A stretch of DNA of 64,000 bases from Nitrosomonas marina (GCF_900111605.1 NZ_FOIA01000004.1:90727-154726); one strand, 5' to 3'. Shown: positions 11,312 to 20,791, counted from the stretch's first letter. Notes: a model not told the origin generated them from the sequence alone. Numbers and translations are program-made.

Positions 11312-11935
11312 ATGAATATCGATAAATTAATCATAGGGTTTGATAGCGCGTTGCGGACACTGTTCACTCCAGCGCACACAGCCAGGTCAGTACCCGGAAG
11401 CGATTTGCCGGAGCCTGATTTGACCGTTCCCGAGAAGGATTTGTCAGCTGCTTTGATGCGCATTAATCATGTCGGTGAAGTCTGTGCTCAGGCACTATAT
11501 CAGGGACAAAGCCTTACTGCACGCAATGAAGCAGTGCAGCAGACGTTGATGAAAGCAGCGCGCGAAGAAACTGAACATCTGGCTTGGACAGAACGGCGAA
11601 TCGAAGAACTTGGAGGACGAAAAAGCTTTCTGAATCCTTTATGGTATGGTGGTTCGTTTACGATTGGAATGCTGGCTGGTGTCATGGGTGACAAATGGAA
11701 TCTGGGATTTCTGGCCGAGACTGAAAAACAAGTGGGCGAGCATTTATCAGGACATCTGCATCGTTTGCCGCAGCACGATATCAAAAGTCGCGCCATTGTG
11801 GCTCAGATGCAGATTGATGAAGCCAGTCATGCAACAATGGCGTTATCGAATGGCGGTGCGGAGTTGCCTTTACCGGTTAAATTTGCAATGAAACTTAGTT
11901 CCAGCGTGATGACTCAAACAGCTTACTGGGTTTGA
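11312..11935 (+). CDS. coq7: 2-polyprenyl-3-methyl-6-methoxy-1,4-benzoquinol hydroxylase Coq7
   Basis: Di-iron monooxygenase for the penultimate step of ubiquinone synthesis (UbiF/Coq7 alternative). Iron ligands are apparent in the pattern: [14 protein letters not shown], the REETEHLAW Exx[14 protein letters not shown], and the late DEASHATMA with Glu-x2-His. The hydrophobic stretch near [18 protein letters not shown] is the membrane-association segment. It has 207 residues. It stands 57 bases after the glcF-like gene. Confidence 0.93.
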   Translation: MNIDKLIIGFDSALRTLFTPAHTARSVPGSDLPEPDLTVPEKDLSAALMRINHVGEVCAQALYQGQSLTARNEAVQQTLMKAAREETEHLAWTERRIEELGGRKSFLNPLWYGGSFTIGMLAGVMGDKWNLGFLAETEKQVGEHLSGHLHRLPQHDIKSRAIVAQMQIDEASHATMALSNGGAELPLPVKFAMKLSSSVMTQTAYWV

Positions 11936-12013
11936 GAATTTCTTCAAGCTGCTGAAGTGGCTCGACTCATAAGGGTCATTAAAAGATCATTAAAAATGGA
12001 AAACGAGTTCGCC

Positions 12014-12574
12014 ATGGAAAATATCAACTTAACGCATCATTTCCTGATAGCTATGCCAGCCATGGAGAATTCCTTTTTTTCCAAAACAGTAACTTATATA
12101 TGTGAACATAATGAGCGTGGAGCGCTGGGACTGGTCATCAACCGGCCGATGGATTTGTCTCTGACCAATCTGTTCAAACAATTGAGTATTGAAATCAAAG
12201 ATCCTTTCCAATATGAATCAATCGTACACTTCGGAGGTCCTGTGCAGATTGACTGTGGTTTTGTTTTGCACCAGCCGGTTGGAGAGTGGCAGTCTACATT
12301 GTCAATAAATGAAAAATTAGGACTCACAACGTCGCTGGATATTTTAAAAGCGATAGCAAGCGCTGAAGGACCGGACCAGATACTGGTTGCAATGGGCTAT
12401 GCTGGCTGGGCTGCTGGTCAGCTTGAGCATGAAATGGCACAGAATGCATGGCTGTCGGTACCGGCTTCACTGAATGTCATTTTCGATTTGCCCTCGGAAG
12501 AAAGACTGCCAGCGGCGATGAAATTAATTGGCATTGACTACACCCGACTTTCCAATGATGTCGGTCATGCATGA
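12014..12574 (+). CDS. YqgE/AlgH family protein (UPF0301)
   Basis: Conserved protein of unknown biochemical role, usually paired with ruvX as here. The family signature is clear from [15 protein letters not shown] through [19 protein letters not shown] to HFGGPVQ and [13 protein letters not shown]. The start is chosen at ATG 12014 because family members begin immediately before the [11 protein letters not shown] segment; ATG 11996 and GTG 11957 extend the frame upstream but the added residues are not family-like. The next gene, ruvX, starts 34 bases downstream. Confidence 0.9.
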   Translation: MENINLTHHFLIAMPAMENSFFSKTVTYICEHNERGALGLVINRPMDLSLTNLFKQLSIEIKDPFQYESIVHFGGPVQIDCGFVLHQPVGEWQSTLSINEKLGLTTSLDILKAIASAEGPDQILVAMGYAGWAAGQLEHEMAQNAWLSVPASLNVIFDLPSEERLPAAMKLIGIDYTRLSNDVGHA

Positions 12575-12608
12575 CAAACTGTTGCATGCTCTTTGAAAAT
12601 TCGGAGAA

Positions 12609-13112
12609 ATGACCGAAAAATCTGCAAATTCATCCAGCTTGATATTTAATACAGGTCAATTGCCTGTAGATTTATTAGCACAAGGAACGGTGCTCGCATT
12701 TGACTTCGGACAAAAGCGTATTGGTGTTGCTGTCGGAGATACTGCTCTAAGGTTGGCGCATCCGCTGACAACCATTGACAGCGAGAAAAACGAACAGCGT
12801 TTTGTTCTGATTGGCTCGTTAATTGAGAACTGGCAACCGGTATTATTGGTGGTCGGGCTGCCCAGTTACATGGATGGTTCCGCACATGAGATGACACGAC
12901 TGAGCCAGCGTTTTGCGCGTCGTTTGGCAGGGCGCTTTAACATTCGAGTGCTTTTGGTGGATGAGCGCTTAACTTCCAAAACAGCGTCTGCCGCTTTGCA
13001 ACAAGCAGGGGTATCAATCAGAAAACAGAGACAATACTTGGATCAGGTTGCTGCACAGCATATACTTCAGTCTTTTTTTGATGAAAACTATGTGCAACAT
13101 ACCACTGCCTGA
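12609..13112 (+). CDS. ruvX: Holliday junction resolvase-like / 16S pre-rRNA nuclease RuvX (YqgF)
   Basis: RNase H-fold protein implicated in 16S rRNA 5' maturation. N-terminal TVLAFDFGQKRIGVAVGD gives the first catalytic Asp; LVVGLPSYMDGS, LVDERLTSKTA with its Glu, and LDQVAAQHILQSFFD follow in the family order. It has 167 residues, with about 25 non-conserved residues before the core. It overlaps the pyrR gene by about 22 bases, so the run yqgE-ruvX-pyrR-pyrB looks like one operon. Confidence 0.93.
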   Translation: MTEKSANSSSLIFNTGQLPVDLLAQGTVLAFDFGQKRIGVAVGDTALRLAHPLTTIDSEKNEQRFVLIGSLIENWQPVLLVVGLPSYMDGSAHEMTRLSQRFARRLAGRFNIRVLLVDERLTSKTASAALQQAGVSIRKQRQYLDQVAAQHILQSFFDENYVQHTTA

Positions 13113-13638
13113 CGCGGAGAATCTGTTTGATCGACTGATTGATCAGATTCGTGCCGACAGCGACAACTATTCTGCCTTAATCGGGATACATACCGGTGGA
13201 GCCTGGCTGGCCGAACGCCTGCATCATGAGCTTTCAGCAGCGCAATCCCTGGAACCGCTGGGGCTGCTCAGCGTATCGTTCTATCGCGATGATTTTGATA
13301 GAATCGGCCTGCATGCGCAGGTCAAACCTTCTGAAATCCCGTTTAATGTCAATGGCGCGCATATTTTGCTGGTTGATGATGTTTTACAAACCGGACGTAC
13401 TATACGTGCGGCCATCAATGAACTGTTCGATTACGGCAGACCGGCATCCATAAAACTGGCAACTCTCGTTGATCGTGGGGACCGGGAACTACCCATTTGC
13501 GCGCAGTATACCGGAACTGAACTTCACCTGCCTGAAGAAAAGATTTTAGTGTTTAACCGTGACTTCCAGGGACGATTTAGTCTCAGTCTGGAAAATAAGA
13601 AAGGTGTGGTAAACGGTGGGGAAAATTTGCCGGCATGA
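13090..13638 (+). CDS. pyrR: Bifunctional pyr operon regulator / uracil phosphoribosyltransferase PyrR
   Basis: Phosphoribosyltransferase-fold protein. The PRPP loop is [17 protein letters not shown], preceded by [14 protein letters not shown] and followed by [14 protein letters not shown], all PyrR hallmarks. The frame extends to 13048, but ATG 13090 is preferred because relatives begin just before [15 protein letters not shown] 13081 is also possible. It overlaps ruvX at its 5' end, and its stop overlaps pyrB by 4 bases (ATGA). In betaproteobacteria its RNA-binding regulatory role is uncertain; salvage of uracil is the safer call. Confidence 0.92.
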   Translation: MCNIPLPDAENLFDRLIDQIRADSDNYSALIGIHTGGAWLAERLHHELSAAQSLEPLGLLSVSFYRDDFDRIGLHAQVKPSEIPFNVNGAHILLVDDVLQTGRTIRAAINELFDYGRPASIKLATLVDRGDRELPICAQYTGTELHLPEEKILVFNRDFQGRFSLSLENKKGVVNGGENLPA

Positions 13639-14594
13639 TCAATCGAAATCCGCAATTGAATAAGCACCGCAAGCTCCAGCATCTGCTGACAACGGAAGGC
13701 CTTCCGGCAGAGATTCTTTTGCAGATACTGGATACAGCTGAGACATTTGTGGGAGTGACCGAGCGGGATGTCAAAAAAGTACCATTGCTACGCGGAAAAT
13801 CAATTTTCAATCTTTTCTTCGAACCCAGTACACGTACACGGACAACTTTTGAAATCGCTGCCAAGCGATTGTCCGCCGATGTGTTTAATTTGAATATAGC
13901 GGTTTCAGCGCAGTCTAAGGGCGAGACCTTGCTTGATACGGTGAATAATCTGGCAGCCATGGACGCCGATATGTTTGTTGTACGGCATTCACAAAGCGGG
14001 GCTGCGCATCTGATAGCAAAACATGCGCGGCCCGGTATTCATGTTATTAACGCCGGCGATGGCCGTCATGCACATCCGACACAGGCGTTGCTTGATATGT
14101 TTACAATTCGTCGCTTTAAGCACGAGTTTCACAATCTGCGTGTTGCCATTGTAGGCGATATTCTGCATTCAAGAGTAGCGCGTTCCCAAATTCATGCATT
14201 GACCACTCTTGGCGTTCCAGAAGTGCGCGTGATTGCCCCGAAAACCCTGTTGCCCAGTAGGGTGGAACGTCTTGGTGTACATGTGTTTCATGATATGAGA
14301 AGCGGACTTAAAGATGTCGATGTTTTGATGATGCTGCGATTGCAAAAGGAACGAATGCAGGGCGCATATTTGCCGAGTTCTGAAGAATATTTCAAGAACT
14401 ACGGGCTAACGCCGGAGAAATTGTCAATGGCCAGACCCGATGCGATCGTCATGCATCCAGGACCGATGAACCGTGGTGTGGAAATTGATTCATCAGTTGC
14501 TGATGGCGGCCAGTCAGTCATTTTACCGCAAGTAACGTTCGGCATTGCGATTCGTATGGCGGTGATGTCAATTCTGGCAGGCCAGCAAGTTTAG
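13635..14594 (+). CDS. pyrB: Aspartate carbamoyltransferase catalytic subunit
   Basis: Forms carbamoyl-aspartate in de novo UMP synthesis. The carbamoyl-phosphate motif [13 protein letters not shown], the segment [13 protein letters not shown], the [12 protein letters not shown] aspartate-domain motif and the late [11 protein letters not shown] are intact. It has 319 residues. No pyrI regulatory gene is present; instead the next gene encodes a degenerate dihydroorotase, the combination expected for the large ATCase class built from PyrB and an inactive PyrC-like subunit. Confidence 0.97.
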   Translation: MINRNPQLNKHRKLQHLLTTEGLPAEILLQILDTAETFVGVTERDVKKVPLLRGKSIFNLFFEPSTRTRTTFEIAAKRLSADVFNLNIAVSAQSKGETLLDTVNNLAAMDADMFVVRHSQSGAAHLIAKHARPGIHVINAGDGRHAHPTQALLDMFTIRRFKHEFHNLRVAIVGDILHSRVARSQIHALTTLGVPEVRVIAPKTLLPSRVERLGVHVFHDMRSGLKDVDVLMMLRLQKERMQGAYLPSSEEYFKNYGLTPEKLSMARPDAIVMHPGPMNRGVEIDSSVADGGQSVILPQVTFGIAIRMAVMSILAGQQV

Positions 14595-14627
14595 CAATCT
14601 AAAACTATATAGAAAAACAGTGTTCAG

Positions 14628-15908
14628 ATGAAAATTCACATCAGAAATGGCCGTTTGATTGATCCTGGTACAGGTATGGACGCGATTCTGGATGTCTTTG
14701 TTGCTTCGGGTAAAATTCTTGCTGTTGGGGAGCCGCCTGCAGCATTTCAGCCGGATAATATTATCGAGGCCGATGGCTTGGTAGTGTGTCCGGGTCTGGT
14801 TGATATGTCGGTGCGTCTGCGCGAACCGGGTCTGGAATATATGGCGACTCTGGAATCGGAAATGAATGCCGCCGTGGCTGGTGGTGTAACCAGTTTTGCC
14901 TGTCCACCGGATACCGATCCACCGTTGGATGAGCCCGGTTTGGTGGAAATGCTCAAGCACCGTGCCAAAAACCTGAATCAGGCCCATGTTTATCCTGTAG
15001 GTGCGTTAACACAGGGACTACTGGGCGAACATTTAACAGAAATGGCGGAATTACGCGATGCGGGGTGTGTTGTATTCGGGCAACCCGATGGCATGATAGC
15101 CAACCTGAGGATATTAATGCAGGCAATGCAGTATGCATCGACATTTGGTTTCAGTGTGTGGCTGAGCCCACAGGATATGAATCTGGCTCACGAAGGCGTT
15201 GCGCACGATGGCGAAGTTGCTACCCGCCTGGGCTTGCCGGTTATACCGGTATGCGCGGAAACAATTGCAATTTCGAATATCATTCTGCTGGCAAAAGTGG
15301 TGGACGTGCATATTCATCTCTGCAGAATTTCAAGTGCCGAAGGTCTGGCAATGGTGCGCGCTGCCAAACAACAAGGTTTGTCGATCACCTGTGATGTATC
15401 GATCAATCATCTTCATTTATCGGATATGGATATCGATTATTTCGATGCTAATTGTCACATTATTCCACCTTTGCGAAACATCAGTGACCGTAATGCATTG
15501 CGCAATGCATTGTGGGATGGAACAATAGACGCAATCTGCTCAGATCATGCACCGGTTGACGAAGACGCTAAGATGCTGCCGTTTGGTCAGGCGGAAACTG
15601 GCGCGACAGGTGTGGAATTATTGCTGCCGCTTACTTTAAAATATGGCATGGAAATGAAGCGTCCGCTTGTTGAAGTACTGGCTGCGATTACGAACAAGCC
15701 TGCTGCAGTATTGGGTATAGATGCAGGACATTTAACACCGGGCGCGTCAGCGGATCTATGCATTTTCGATTCGGAGACTTATTGGAAAGTGACAGCAGAC
15801 GCATTATTGAGCCAGGGAAAGAATACACCGTTTTTGGGCATGGAAGTGCCAGGAAAAGTCAGGTATACATTAATCAATGGTAACATTGTCTACCAATCAA
15901 AGCTTTAA
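14628..15908 (+). CDS. pyrC': Dihydroorotase-like protein, probably catalytically inactive (PyrC' / PyrX)
   Basis: Amidohydrolase-fold protein of 426 residues aligned along its length with type I dihydroorotases. The metal-binding HxH expected in GLVDMHxHxREPG reads GLVDMSVRLREPG here, with S61 and R63. The later metal His positions are S180 (SPQDMNLA) and R233 (CRISSAEG), while the Asp of CSDHAP is kept. Loss of the His ligands is typical of the non-catalytic PyrC' subunits needed for ATCase assembly, and its place directly behind pyrB supports that. A functional dihydroorotase must then lie elsewhere in the genome. Confidence 0.9.
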   Translation: MKIHIRNGRLIDPGTGMDAILDVFVASGKILAVGEPPAAFQPDNIIEADGLVVCPGLVDMSVRLREPGLEYMATLESEMNAAVAGGVTSFACPPDTDPPLDEPGLVEMLKHRAKNLNQAHVYPVGALTQGLLGEHLTEMAELRDAGCVVFGQPDGMIANLRILMQAMQYASTFGFSVWLSPQDMNLAHEGVAHDGEVATRLGLPVIPVCAETIAISNIILLAKVVDVHIHLCRISSAEGLAMVRAAKQQGLSITCDVSINHLHLSDMDIDYFDANCHIIPPLRNISDRNALRNALWDGTIDAICSDHAPVDEDAKMLPFGQAETGATGVELLLPLTLKYGMEMKRPLVEVLAAITNKPAAVLGIDAGHLTPGASADLCIFDSETYWKVTADALLSQGKNTPFLGMEVPGKVRYTLINGNIVYQSKL

Positions 15909-15941
15909 CCCTAAATCGTTAACGAAATTTAACTCCAGCAT

Positions 15942-18068
15942 ATGAATATGTCATCTAATCCATTACTCGATTTTTCGGGATTGCCCCGTTTTGATGAAAT
16001 CAATACAGCACATGTAACGCCTGCAATTGAAACCTTGCTGACTGAAAACAGATCAACTATGGACAGCATTCGCAACGACCCCAACGCACCCACTTGGCAA
16101 ACATTTGTGCAACCCATGGTGGATGCCAGTGAACGTCTATCGCGTGCCTGGGGACAGGTTTCACATTTGAATGCGGTCATGAATACGCCCGAGTTGCGTG
16201 AAGTCTACAATAAGAATCTGCCGCTGATCACCCAGTTTTACGCGGAGCTTTCTCAGGATCAGCGTTTGTTCGATAAATTCAAGCAATTGCGGGCAGGTGC
16301 CGAGTTCGACATGCTCAGTCCGGCGCGCAAAAAAATTATTGAAAATGAGCTCAGGGATTTTCGTCTGGGAGGAGCGGAACTGCCGCCGGAGAAGAAACAG
16401 CGTTTTCTCAAGATTCAGGAGACTCTGTCGGAGTTATCGTCAAAATTCAACGATAATCTACTTGATGCTACCAATGCTTTTTCATTAGTGATAGAAAATC
16501 AGGAAGAAATTTCCGGTATACCGGAAGACGTATTGCATACCGCGAAGCAACTGGCCGAGAAGGATTCAAAAAAAGGCTGGAAATTTACCTTGCATATGCC
16601 ATCGTATCTGCCCATACAGCAGTATGCGGATAATCGTGCCTTGCGTGAAAAAATGTATCATGCGTTTTATACCCGTGCCAGCGAGTTTAGCAAGCCGAAC
16701 AGCGAGTCGTCAGACACAAGCTGGGACAATATGCCAATAATTAAAAAAATACTTGAATTGCGAGAAGAAGAGGCGAAGCTGTTAGGGTACAACAATTTTG
16801 CGGAAGTATCGCTGGCCCCCAAAATGGCTACATCGCCAGAGCAGGTACTGGGTTTTCTCCGCGAACTGGCTGCCAAGGCCAAGCCTTATGCCGAGAAAGA
16901 CCTGCAGGAACTGCAGCAGTTTGCAACAGAAACGCTGGGCTTGCCGAAGCTGGAGGCCTGGGATATTCCGTATGCCAGTGAGAAACTGCGTCAGGCGCGA
17001 TACGCATTTTCAGATCAGGAAGTCAAACAGTATTTCCCTGAAGACAAGGTTTTGCCGGGCATGTTCAAGCTTGTTGAAGCGTTGTACCGTATCTCGATTG
17101 TACCTGCTGATTCCATAGAACTCGAACAAACGGTGCAATACTGGCATCCCGATGTCAAATTGTTCGACATTTTCGATGCCAGTGGTGACCTGATAGGACG
17201 GTTTTATATTGATTTGTATGCGCGTGATACCAAGCGCGGCGGGGCCTGGATGGATGGTGCGATTGCACGTCGACGTATTGATTGCGAGCGCGGCGGTCAT
17301 GTGGTGCAGATACCCGTCGCCTATCTGACCTGCAATTTTTCAGGGCCAGTTTCGATCAATGGTCAGCAAAGACCGGCGCTGTTTACGCATAATGAGGTGA
17401 TTGTGCTGTTTCACGAGTTTGGTCACGGCCTGCATCACTTGCTAACCCAAGTGGACGATCTGAGTGTTTCCGGTATTAACGGTGTTGAGTGGGATGCAGT
17501 GGAGCTGCCCAGCCAGTTTATGGAAAATTTTTGCTGGGAATGGGATGTACTAAAGGAGATGACGCGGCATGTCGAAACCGGGGAACCGTTGCCGCGGACG
17601 CTGTTTGATAAAATGCTGGCAGCCAAGAATTTCCAGAGCGGTATGCAAATGGTGCGCCAGATAGAGTTTGCCCTGTTTGATATGCATTTACATTATGATT
17701 TCGACCCTCACGGTGATAAATCCGTATTGCAGTTGCTGGACGAGGTGCGTCAGGAAGTGGCCGTTATTACGCCGCCTGCATATAATCGATTTCCTAACAG
17801 CTTTGCGCATATCTTTGGTGGTGGTTATGCGGCAGGCTATTACAGCTATAAATGGGCAGAGGTGCTGTCGGCGGATGCTTACGGTCTGTTTGAGGAAAAT
17901 GCATCGAACAATTCAATCGGAGTGATGGACGCGAAAACCGGCTCCCGCTTTAGAGATGAGATTCTGGCCATGGGTGGCAGCCGGCCAGCACTCGAATCAT
18001 TCGTGGCTTTTCGCGGCCGTGAACCGCAGATGGATGCGCTGTTGCGTCATAACGGAATGACGGTATGA
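15942..18068 (+). CDS. prlC: Oligopeptidase A (M3 family zinc metallopeptidase)
   Basis: Cytosolic thimet-type oligopeptidase that degrades short peptides, including cleaved signal peptides. The zinc site HEFGHGLHHLL has H491, E492 and H495; GVEWDAVELPSQFMENFCW supplies the third ligand (E of the ELPSQFME helix). With 708 residues it is normal in length. N-terminal NPLLDFSGLPRFDEI is characteristic of PrlC. ATG 15948 is an equally possible start. It is convergent with crcB. Confidence 0.96.
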   Translation: MNMSSNPLLDFSGLPRFDEINTAHVTPAIETLLTENRSTMDSIRNDPNAPTWQTFVQPMVDASERLSRAWGQVSHLNAVMNTPELREVYNKNLPLITQFYAELSQDQRLFDKFKQLRAGAEFDMLSPARKKIIENELRDFRLGGAELPPEKKQRFLKIQETLSELSSKFNDNLLDATNAFSLVIENQEEISGIPEDVLHTAKQLAEKDSKKGWKFTLHMPSYLPIQQYADNRALREKMYHAFYTRASEFSKPNSESSDTSWDNMPIIKKILELREEEAKLLGYNNFAEVSLAPKMATSPEQVLGFLRELAAKAKPYAEKDLQELQQFATETLGLPKLEAWDIPYASEKLRQARYAFSDQEVKQYFPEDKVLPGMFKLVEALYRISIVPADSIELEQTVQYWHPDVKLFDIFDASGDLIGRFYIDLYARDTKRGGAWMDGAIARRRIDCERGGHVVQIPVAYLTCNFSGPVSINGQQRPALFTHNEVIVLFHEFGHGLHHLLTQVDDLSVSGINGVEWDAVELPSQFMENFCWEWDVLKEMTRHVETGEPLPRTLFDKMLAAKNFQSGMQMVRQIEFALFDMHLHYDFDPHGDKSVLQLLDEVRQEVAVITPPAYNRFPNSFAHIFGGGYAAGYYSYKWAEVLSADAYGLFEENASNNSIGVMDAKTGSRFRDEILAMGGSRPALESFVAFRGREPQMDALLRHNGMTV

Positions 18069-18095
18069 TTCCGATATGTATGGACACGCTTGGAC

Positions 18096-18123
18096 ATAGG
18101 ACTGCATTAGATGCAGTTCCTAT
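18096..18123. terminator. Hairpin between convergent prlC and crcB
   Basis: ATAGGA-CTGCAT, loop TAG, ATGCAG-T-TCCTAT: 12 base pairs with one bulge, placed exactly between two convergent stop codons. Neither side is followed by a clear T tract, so it is a candidate bidirectional terminator or RNA end-stabilising hairpin rather than a textbook intrinsic terminator. Confidence 0.5.
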
Positions 18124-18125
18124 AT

Positions 18126-18506
18126 TCAGGTTAGTTGCCGTACCAGCGCCATGCCGGCAAATAATGCACCGATTGACAATACAACGGAAGATGAGCCATA
18201 CATAAACGCTGTTACCAGGTTTCCACGTTCATACAGTGTCGCGATATCGAGCGAGAATGTGGAGAATGTCGTAAATCCGCCAAGAAACCCTGTTACGAAG
18301 AACAGACGCAGCACCTCCGGTGGCTGCCAAAAATGTGCAAACAAGGCAATCAATAGCCCCATTATAAATGAACCGGAAATGTTTACAGTTAATGTTCCCC
18401 ATGGAAAATGATGGCCGAATAAATGTGCTGCAGTCAGGCTGACACCGTAACGTGAAATGGCCCCCAGGGCACCACCCGCACCGATGGCTGCGATTGTTAC
18501 AAGCAT
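18126..18506 (-). CDS. crcB: Fluoride efflux channel CrcB (Fluc)
   Basis: Small inner-membrane fluoride channel of 126 residues with four membrane segments. GGALGAISRYGVS at the N-terminus, the WGTLTVNISGSFIMG helix and the FVTGFLGGFTTFSTFS motif are diagnostic. It is a single full-length copy, which would form the usual antiparallel homodimer. I see no fluoride riboswitch in the 100 bases upstream of its start. Confidence 0.95.
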   Translation of the reverse strand: MLVTIAAIGAGGALGAISRYGVSLTAAHLFGHHFPWGTLTVNISGSFIMGLLIALFAHFWQPPEVLRLFFVTGFLGGFTTFSTFSLDIATLYERGNLVTAFMYGSSSVVLSIGALFAGMALVRQLT

Positions 18507-18697
18507 TTTGAATTCAGGAACCGGCTGAGTTTGATAATGAAAAATTACAGTTGTATAAAAAAGCTGCGTTTGTCTGTCAAATTATACCGATAACGCCAGT
18601 TGTTGAGTAGATTGCGATACTGATCAAAGCAATTATGACTGTCGTGAAATTTGACAACTGTTAATTGGCACGAGAATGATTATACGAAGTAGCAGGG

Positions 18698-18960
18698 TCA
18701 TTTCTGCTCTATTTGGATTTTTGCTTCCGTGTCGGCAATATGCCTGAGTCCCCAGTGACTGGCAGCTTTAAGCACAGGGAGCAGTGAATGGCCTTTTCCG
18801 GTCAGTTAGGATATTTGTGGGTATTTTCTCAGGGGAGGCTTGAAATTCGCTGTACGTTTGTTTGCCAGCAAGTGCAACCCGGATTATTAGCAGCGTTTAC
18901 TTATTGCCGATGATTTCAAGCGTATTGGTTATCGGGCATGGCGAATCGCATGGTGGGCAT
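18698..18960 (-). pseudogene. Decayed HxlR-family transcriptional regulator
   Basis: Reading the minus strand from about 18947 gives SPCPITNTLEIIGNK, a TAA stop at 18897-18899 where the family has the Trp of GDKWTLLIIR, then TLLIIRVALAGKQTYSEFQ and ASPEKIPTNILTDR. Near 18798-18803 the frame changes, and the other frame continues LTGKGHSLLPVLKAASHWG to a stop at 18698-18700. Both parts match the HxlR winged-helix fold in the right order, with the segment between them (the LKRLEEAGLI wing region, about 20-25 residues) missing. A full stop, a frame change and a deletion make this a relic. Family assignment is by consensus recall, so the exact ends are approximate. Confidence 0.75.
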
Positions 18961-19137
18961 TATTATGGGCATATCATGGTTCTTTTTCATAATTCGAACA
19001 TAAACCCATGGAATTTGAAGTGTAGCTATAAAGTAACGGTGATCTGATTGTATGGCGGCATGAATGCGATACTGAAATTTGATTGTGAAAAAGCCTGCTT
19101 TGGTTGCGAGTCTCTTTGAAGTCCCGGATCATACAGA

Positions 19138-19623
19138 TCAATAGGGTTTTTTACGAACTCCCAACCTGTAAAGCATAAACGACAGTACATATTCTAGTAC
19201 AAAAAAAACAGCAACCAGATAAACAATATCCAGAGCAGTTAATCGAAACGTCTGTATGACGAGTATTGCAGGAACCAGAGATTCGGGGACCTGGTCCAGC
19301 AGCGGTGCCATTGAGCTTGGTGGCAATCTGAGTCGCCGTTTGATGAAGCTCGAAAACAGATCGCCGCTCATGGCGCCTGCCGCGATCAGAAGCCCTGTTT
19401 TGATTTCATAACCCATCCACCATCCGAGAAGGCTGGTGATTACCAGTGAGCTGATCAAGCCGCGCCAGGTTTTGGTGTTTCCGAACAACCGATTATTGCC
19501 GGTCAGGCAGTAACCGCAATCAACCGGTCGTTTCCATCTGTTCTGGACCAGATAGCGTACCATAATCGGCGCGCCGTTGGCCGCGATAATCAGGATGAGC
19601 AGTTGTACAAAAGGGCTATCCAT
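19138..19623 (-). CDS. CDP-archaeol synthase-like membrane protein (CarS/DUF46 family)
   Basis: Integral membrane protein of about 161 residues with four or five hydrophobic segments. FGNTKTWRGLISSL and SGDLFSSFIKRRLRLPPSS followed by PLLDQVPESLVPAIL are the hallmarks of the CTP:2,3-di-O-geranylgeranylglycerol-phosphate cytidylyltransferase family, distantly related to CdsA. Bacteria do not make archaeol, so the lipid substrate is unknown. ATG 19623 is preferred over the TTG at 19647 because relatives begin just before a hydrophobic segment ending in ANGAP. Confidence 0.75.
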   Translation of the reverse strand: MDSPFVQLLILIIAANGAPIMVRYLVQNRWKRPVDCGYCLTGNNRLFGNTKTWRGLISSLVITSLLGWWMGYEIKTGLLIAAGAMSGDLFSSFIKRRLRLPPSSMAPLLDQVPESLVPAILVIQTFRLTALDIVYLVAVFFVLEYVLSFMLYRLGVRKKPY

Positions 19624-19779
19624 TTTATTTCTGAATTCGTGAATCAAAAATTTGCAGTCGTGTCCTTCGGCAAGCCGCCGATGTCCTGAACAGCGGTTGC
19701 ATGCGGTGGTATGATACGATAATTCAGCAGGTCGTTTGTTGACGAGATTCGGTGCTTTGAGGAAACCCCCTGTTAGCTA

Positions 19780-19797
19780 TGTCGGAATTTTTTACAC
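19780..19797 (+). promoter_or_regulatory. Candidate enhancer site upstream of the sigma-54 promoter
   Basis: TGTCGGAATTTTTTACAC is an imperfect inverted repeat (TGT..., ...ACA) about 74 bases upstream of the -24 element. A sigma-54 promoter needs an activator site 80-200 bases upstream of the start of transcription, and this is the most patterned sequence in that interval. It is a position and pattern argument only. Confidence 0.3.
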
Positions 19798-19870
19798 ATC
19801 GATGCCCTGATTGAAATCTTTGCGAGCAATTGTATAAATTAATATCTATTAATCAATAAGTTGATAATGT

Positions 19871-19886
19871 TGGCACGCAAATTGCT
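19871..19886 (+). promoter_or_regulatory. Sigma-54 (-24/-12) promoter of the PEP-CTERM gene
   Basis: TGGCACG-CAAA-TTGCT matches the RpoN consensus TGGCACG-N4-TTGCW without mismatch. It is preceded by T (TTGGCACG) and followed by an AT-rich start region. Transcription would start near 19897 and give a leader of about 130 bases before the ATG at 20030. The leader ends with a hairpin at 19994-20008 (TTAGCG-AAA-CGCTAA) just before the ribosome site. Other PEP-CTERM genes are known to be under PrsK/PrsR and sigma-54, which fits. Confidence 0.85.
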
Positions 19887-20029
19887 TATAATAACAGTGA
19901 GTAGTAAAAAAAGCCTTGAGTATTTCGCTTTTTGATTTGTTGCTTTGAGTCAATTAGATTAGAGGTTGGGGTAAATTTAGTTATATATGTAAATTAGCGA
20001 AACGCTAAATTTGTGAAGGAGTGATTAAA

Positions 20030-20791
20030 ATGAAAAAAGAATCTAATGTAGTTTTAAAAACGGCAGTAGCGGCAGTTTTCGGATTGTCAATGGCCGGTTC
20101 AGCGCAGGCAGTACCATTTGGTGATGGCGGTGCAGCATTACAGGGTGTTTTGGACGGAATTACTGTAGCACCTACACCTGGTAGCAGCAGCGTTAACGTG
20201 ACAACGGATGAAATCGGAGACGGAATCGACAGCTGGTGGTCAATCACCGGTGCCGGTGGTTCGGTTGCATCAATCATTGTTGAACTGGCAGCTTTTGCAA
20301 ACGGCAATGAACTGGGTGTTTATGATCCAACAAATCCGGGTAGTCAAGTCACGGTTTTCTCTGGTGCTGCAACTGCTGGTAGCCAGGCTTTTCTGAGCAT
20401 CAAAGTAGACGGGTCTGTGTTTGTCAACAATGTTGACTCTGGAGTTGATTTTAACGGTAATTTCTTTGGTTATTTTCTGAATGTAACCAACACCGGCAAT
20501 AAATTCTATTCCGACACCAACCTGAATTTCGATGGCCTGGATCACATGGCTGCTTATCAAGGTACTAACACTGATACAATTCAGGTGCCAACCTTGGCAG
20601 CAGGCCTGTGGACAAACAACGAGTTCGTTATGGGATGGGAAGATCTGGCTGCGCCTGTTTCAGACAGAGACTATACCGACATGGTATTGATCGTTGAATC
20701 TGTGATACCTGTACCAGAGCCTTCTATCCTGGCGTTGCTTGGACTGGGTATGTTGGGTTTTGTAGGCAGCCGCCGTTTGAACAAGGCATGA
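20030..20791 (+). CDS. PEP-CTERM sorting-domain exported protein
   Basis: Exported protein of 253 residues. A signal peptide is visible (MKKESNVVLKTAVAAVFGLS with cleavage near SAQA-VPF). The C-terminus is a PEP-CTERM tripartite signal: VPEPS, then the hydrophobic ILALLGLGMLGFVG, then SRRLNKA. Such proteins are cleaved by an exosortase and usually surface or EPS associated. The middle is acidic, Gly/Asn/Thr-rich and of unknown function. Start 20030 is set by AGGAG 8 bases upstream; the GTG at 20021 overlaps that site and is unlikely. No exosortase gene is in the window. Confidence 0.92.
   Translation: MKKESNVVLKTAVAAVFGLSMAGSAQAVPFGDGGAALQGVLDGITVAPTPGSSSVNVTTDEIGDGIDSWWSITGAGGSVASIIVELAAFANGNELGVYDPTNPGSQVTVFSGAATAGSQAFLSIKVDGSVFVNNVDSGVDFNGNFFGYFLNVTNTGNKFYSDTNLNFDGLDHMAAYQGTNTDTIQVPTLAAGLWTNNEFVMGWEDLAAPVSDRDYTDMVLIVESVIPVPEPSILALLGLGMLGFVGSRRLNKA

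Noticed and set aside
18507..18620. Possible fluoride riboswitch upstream of crcB
   Set aside because: The conserved GATGG...pseudoknot pattern of the fluoride motif is not seen.
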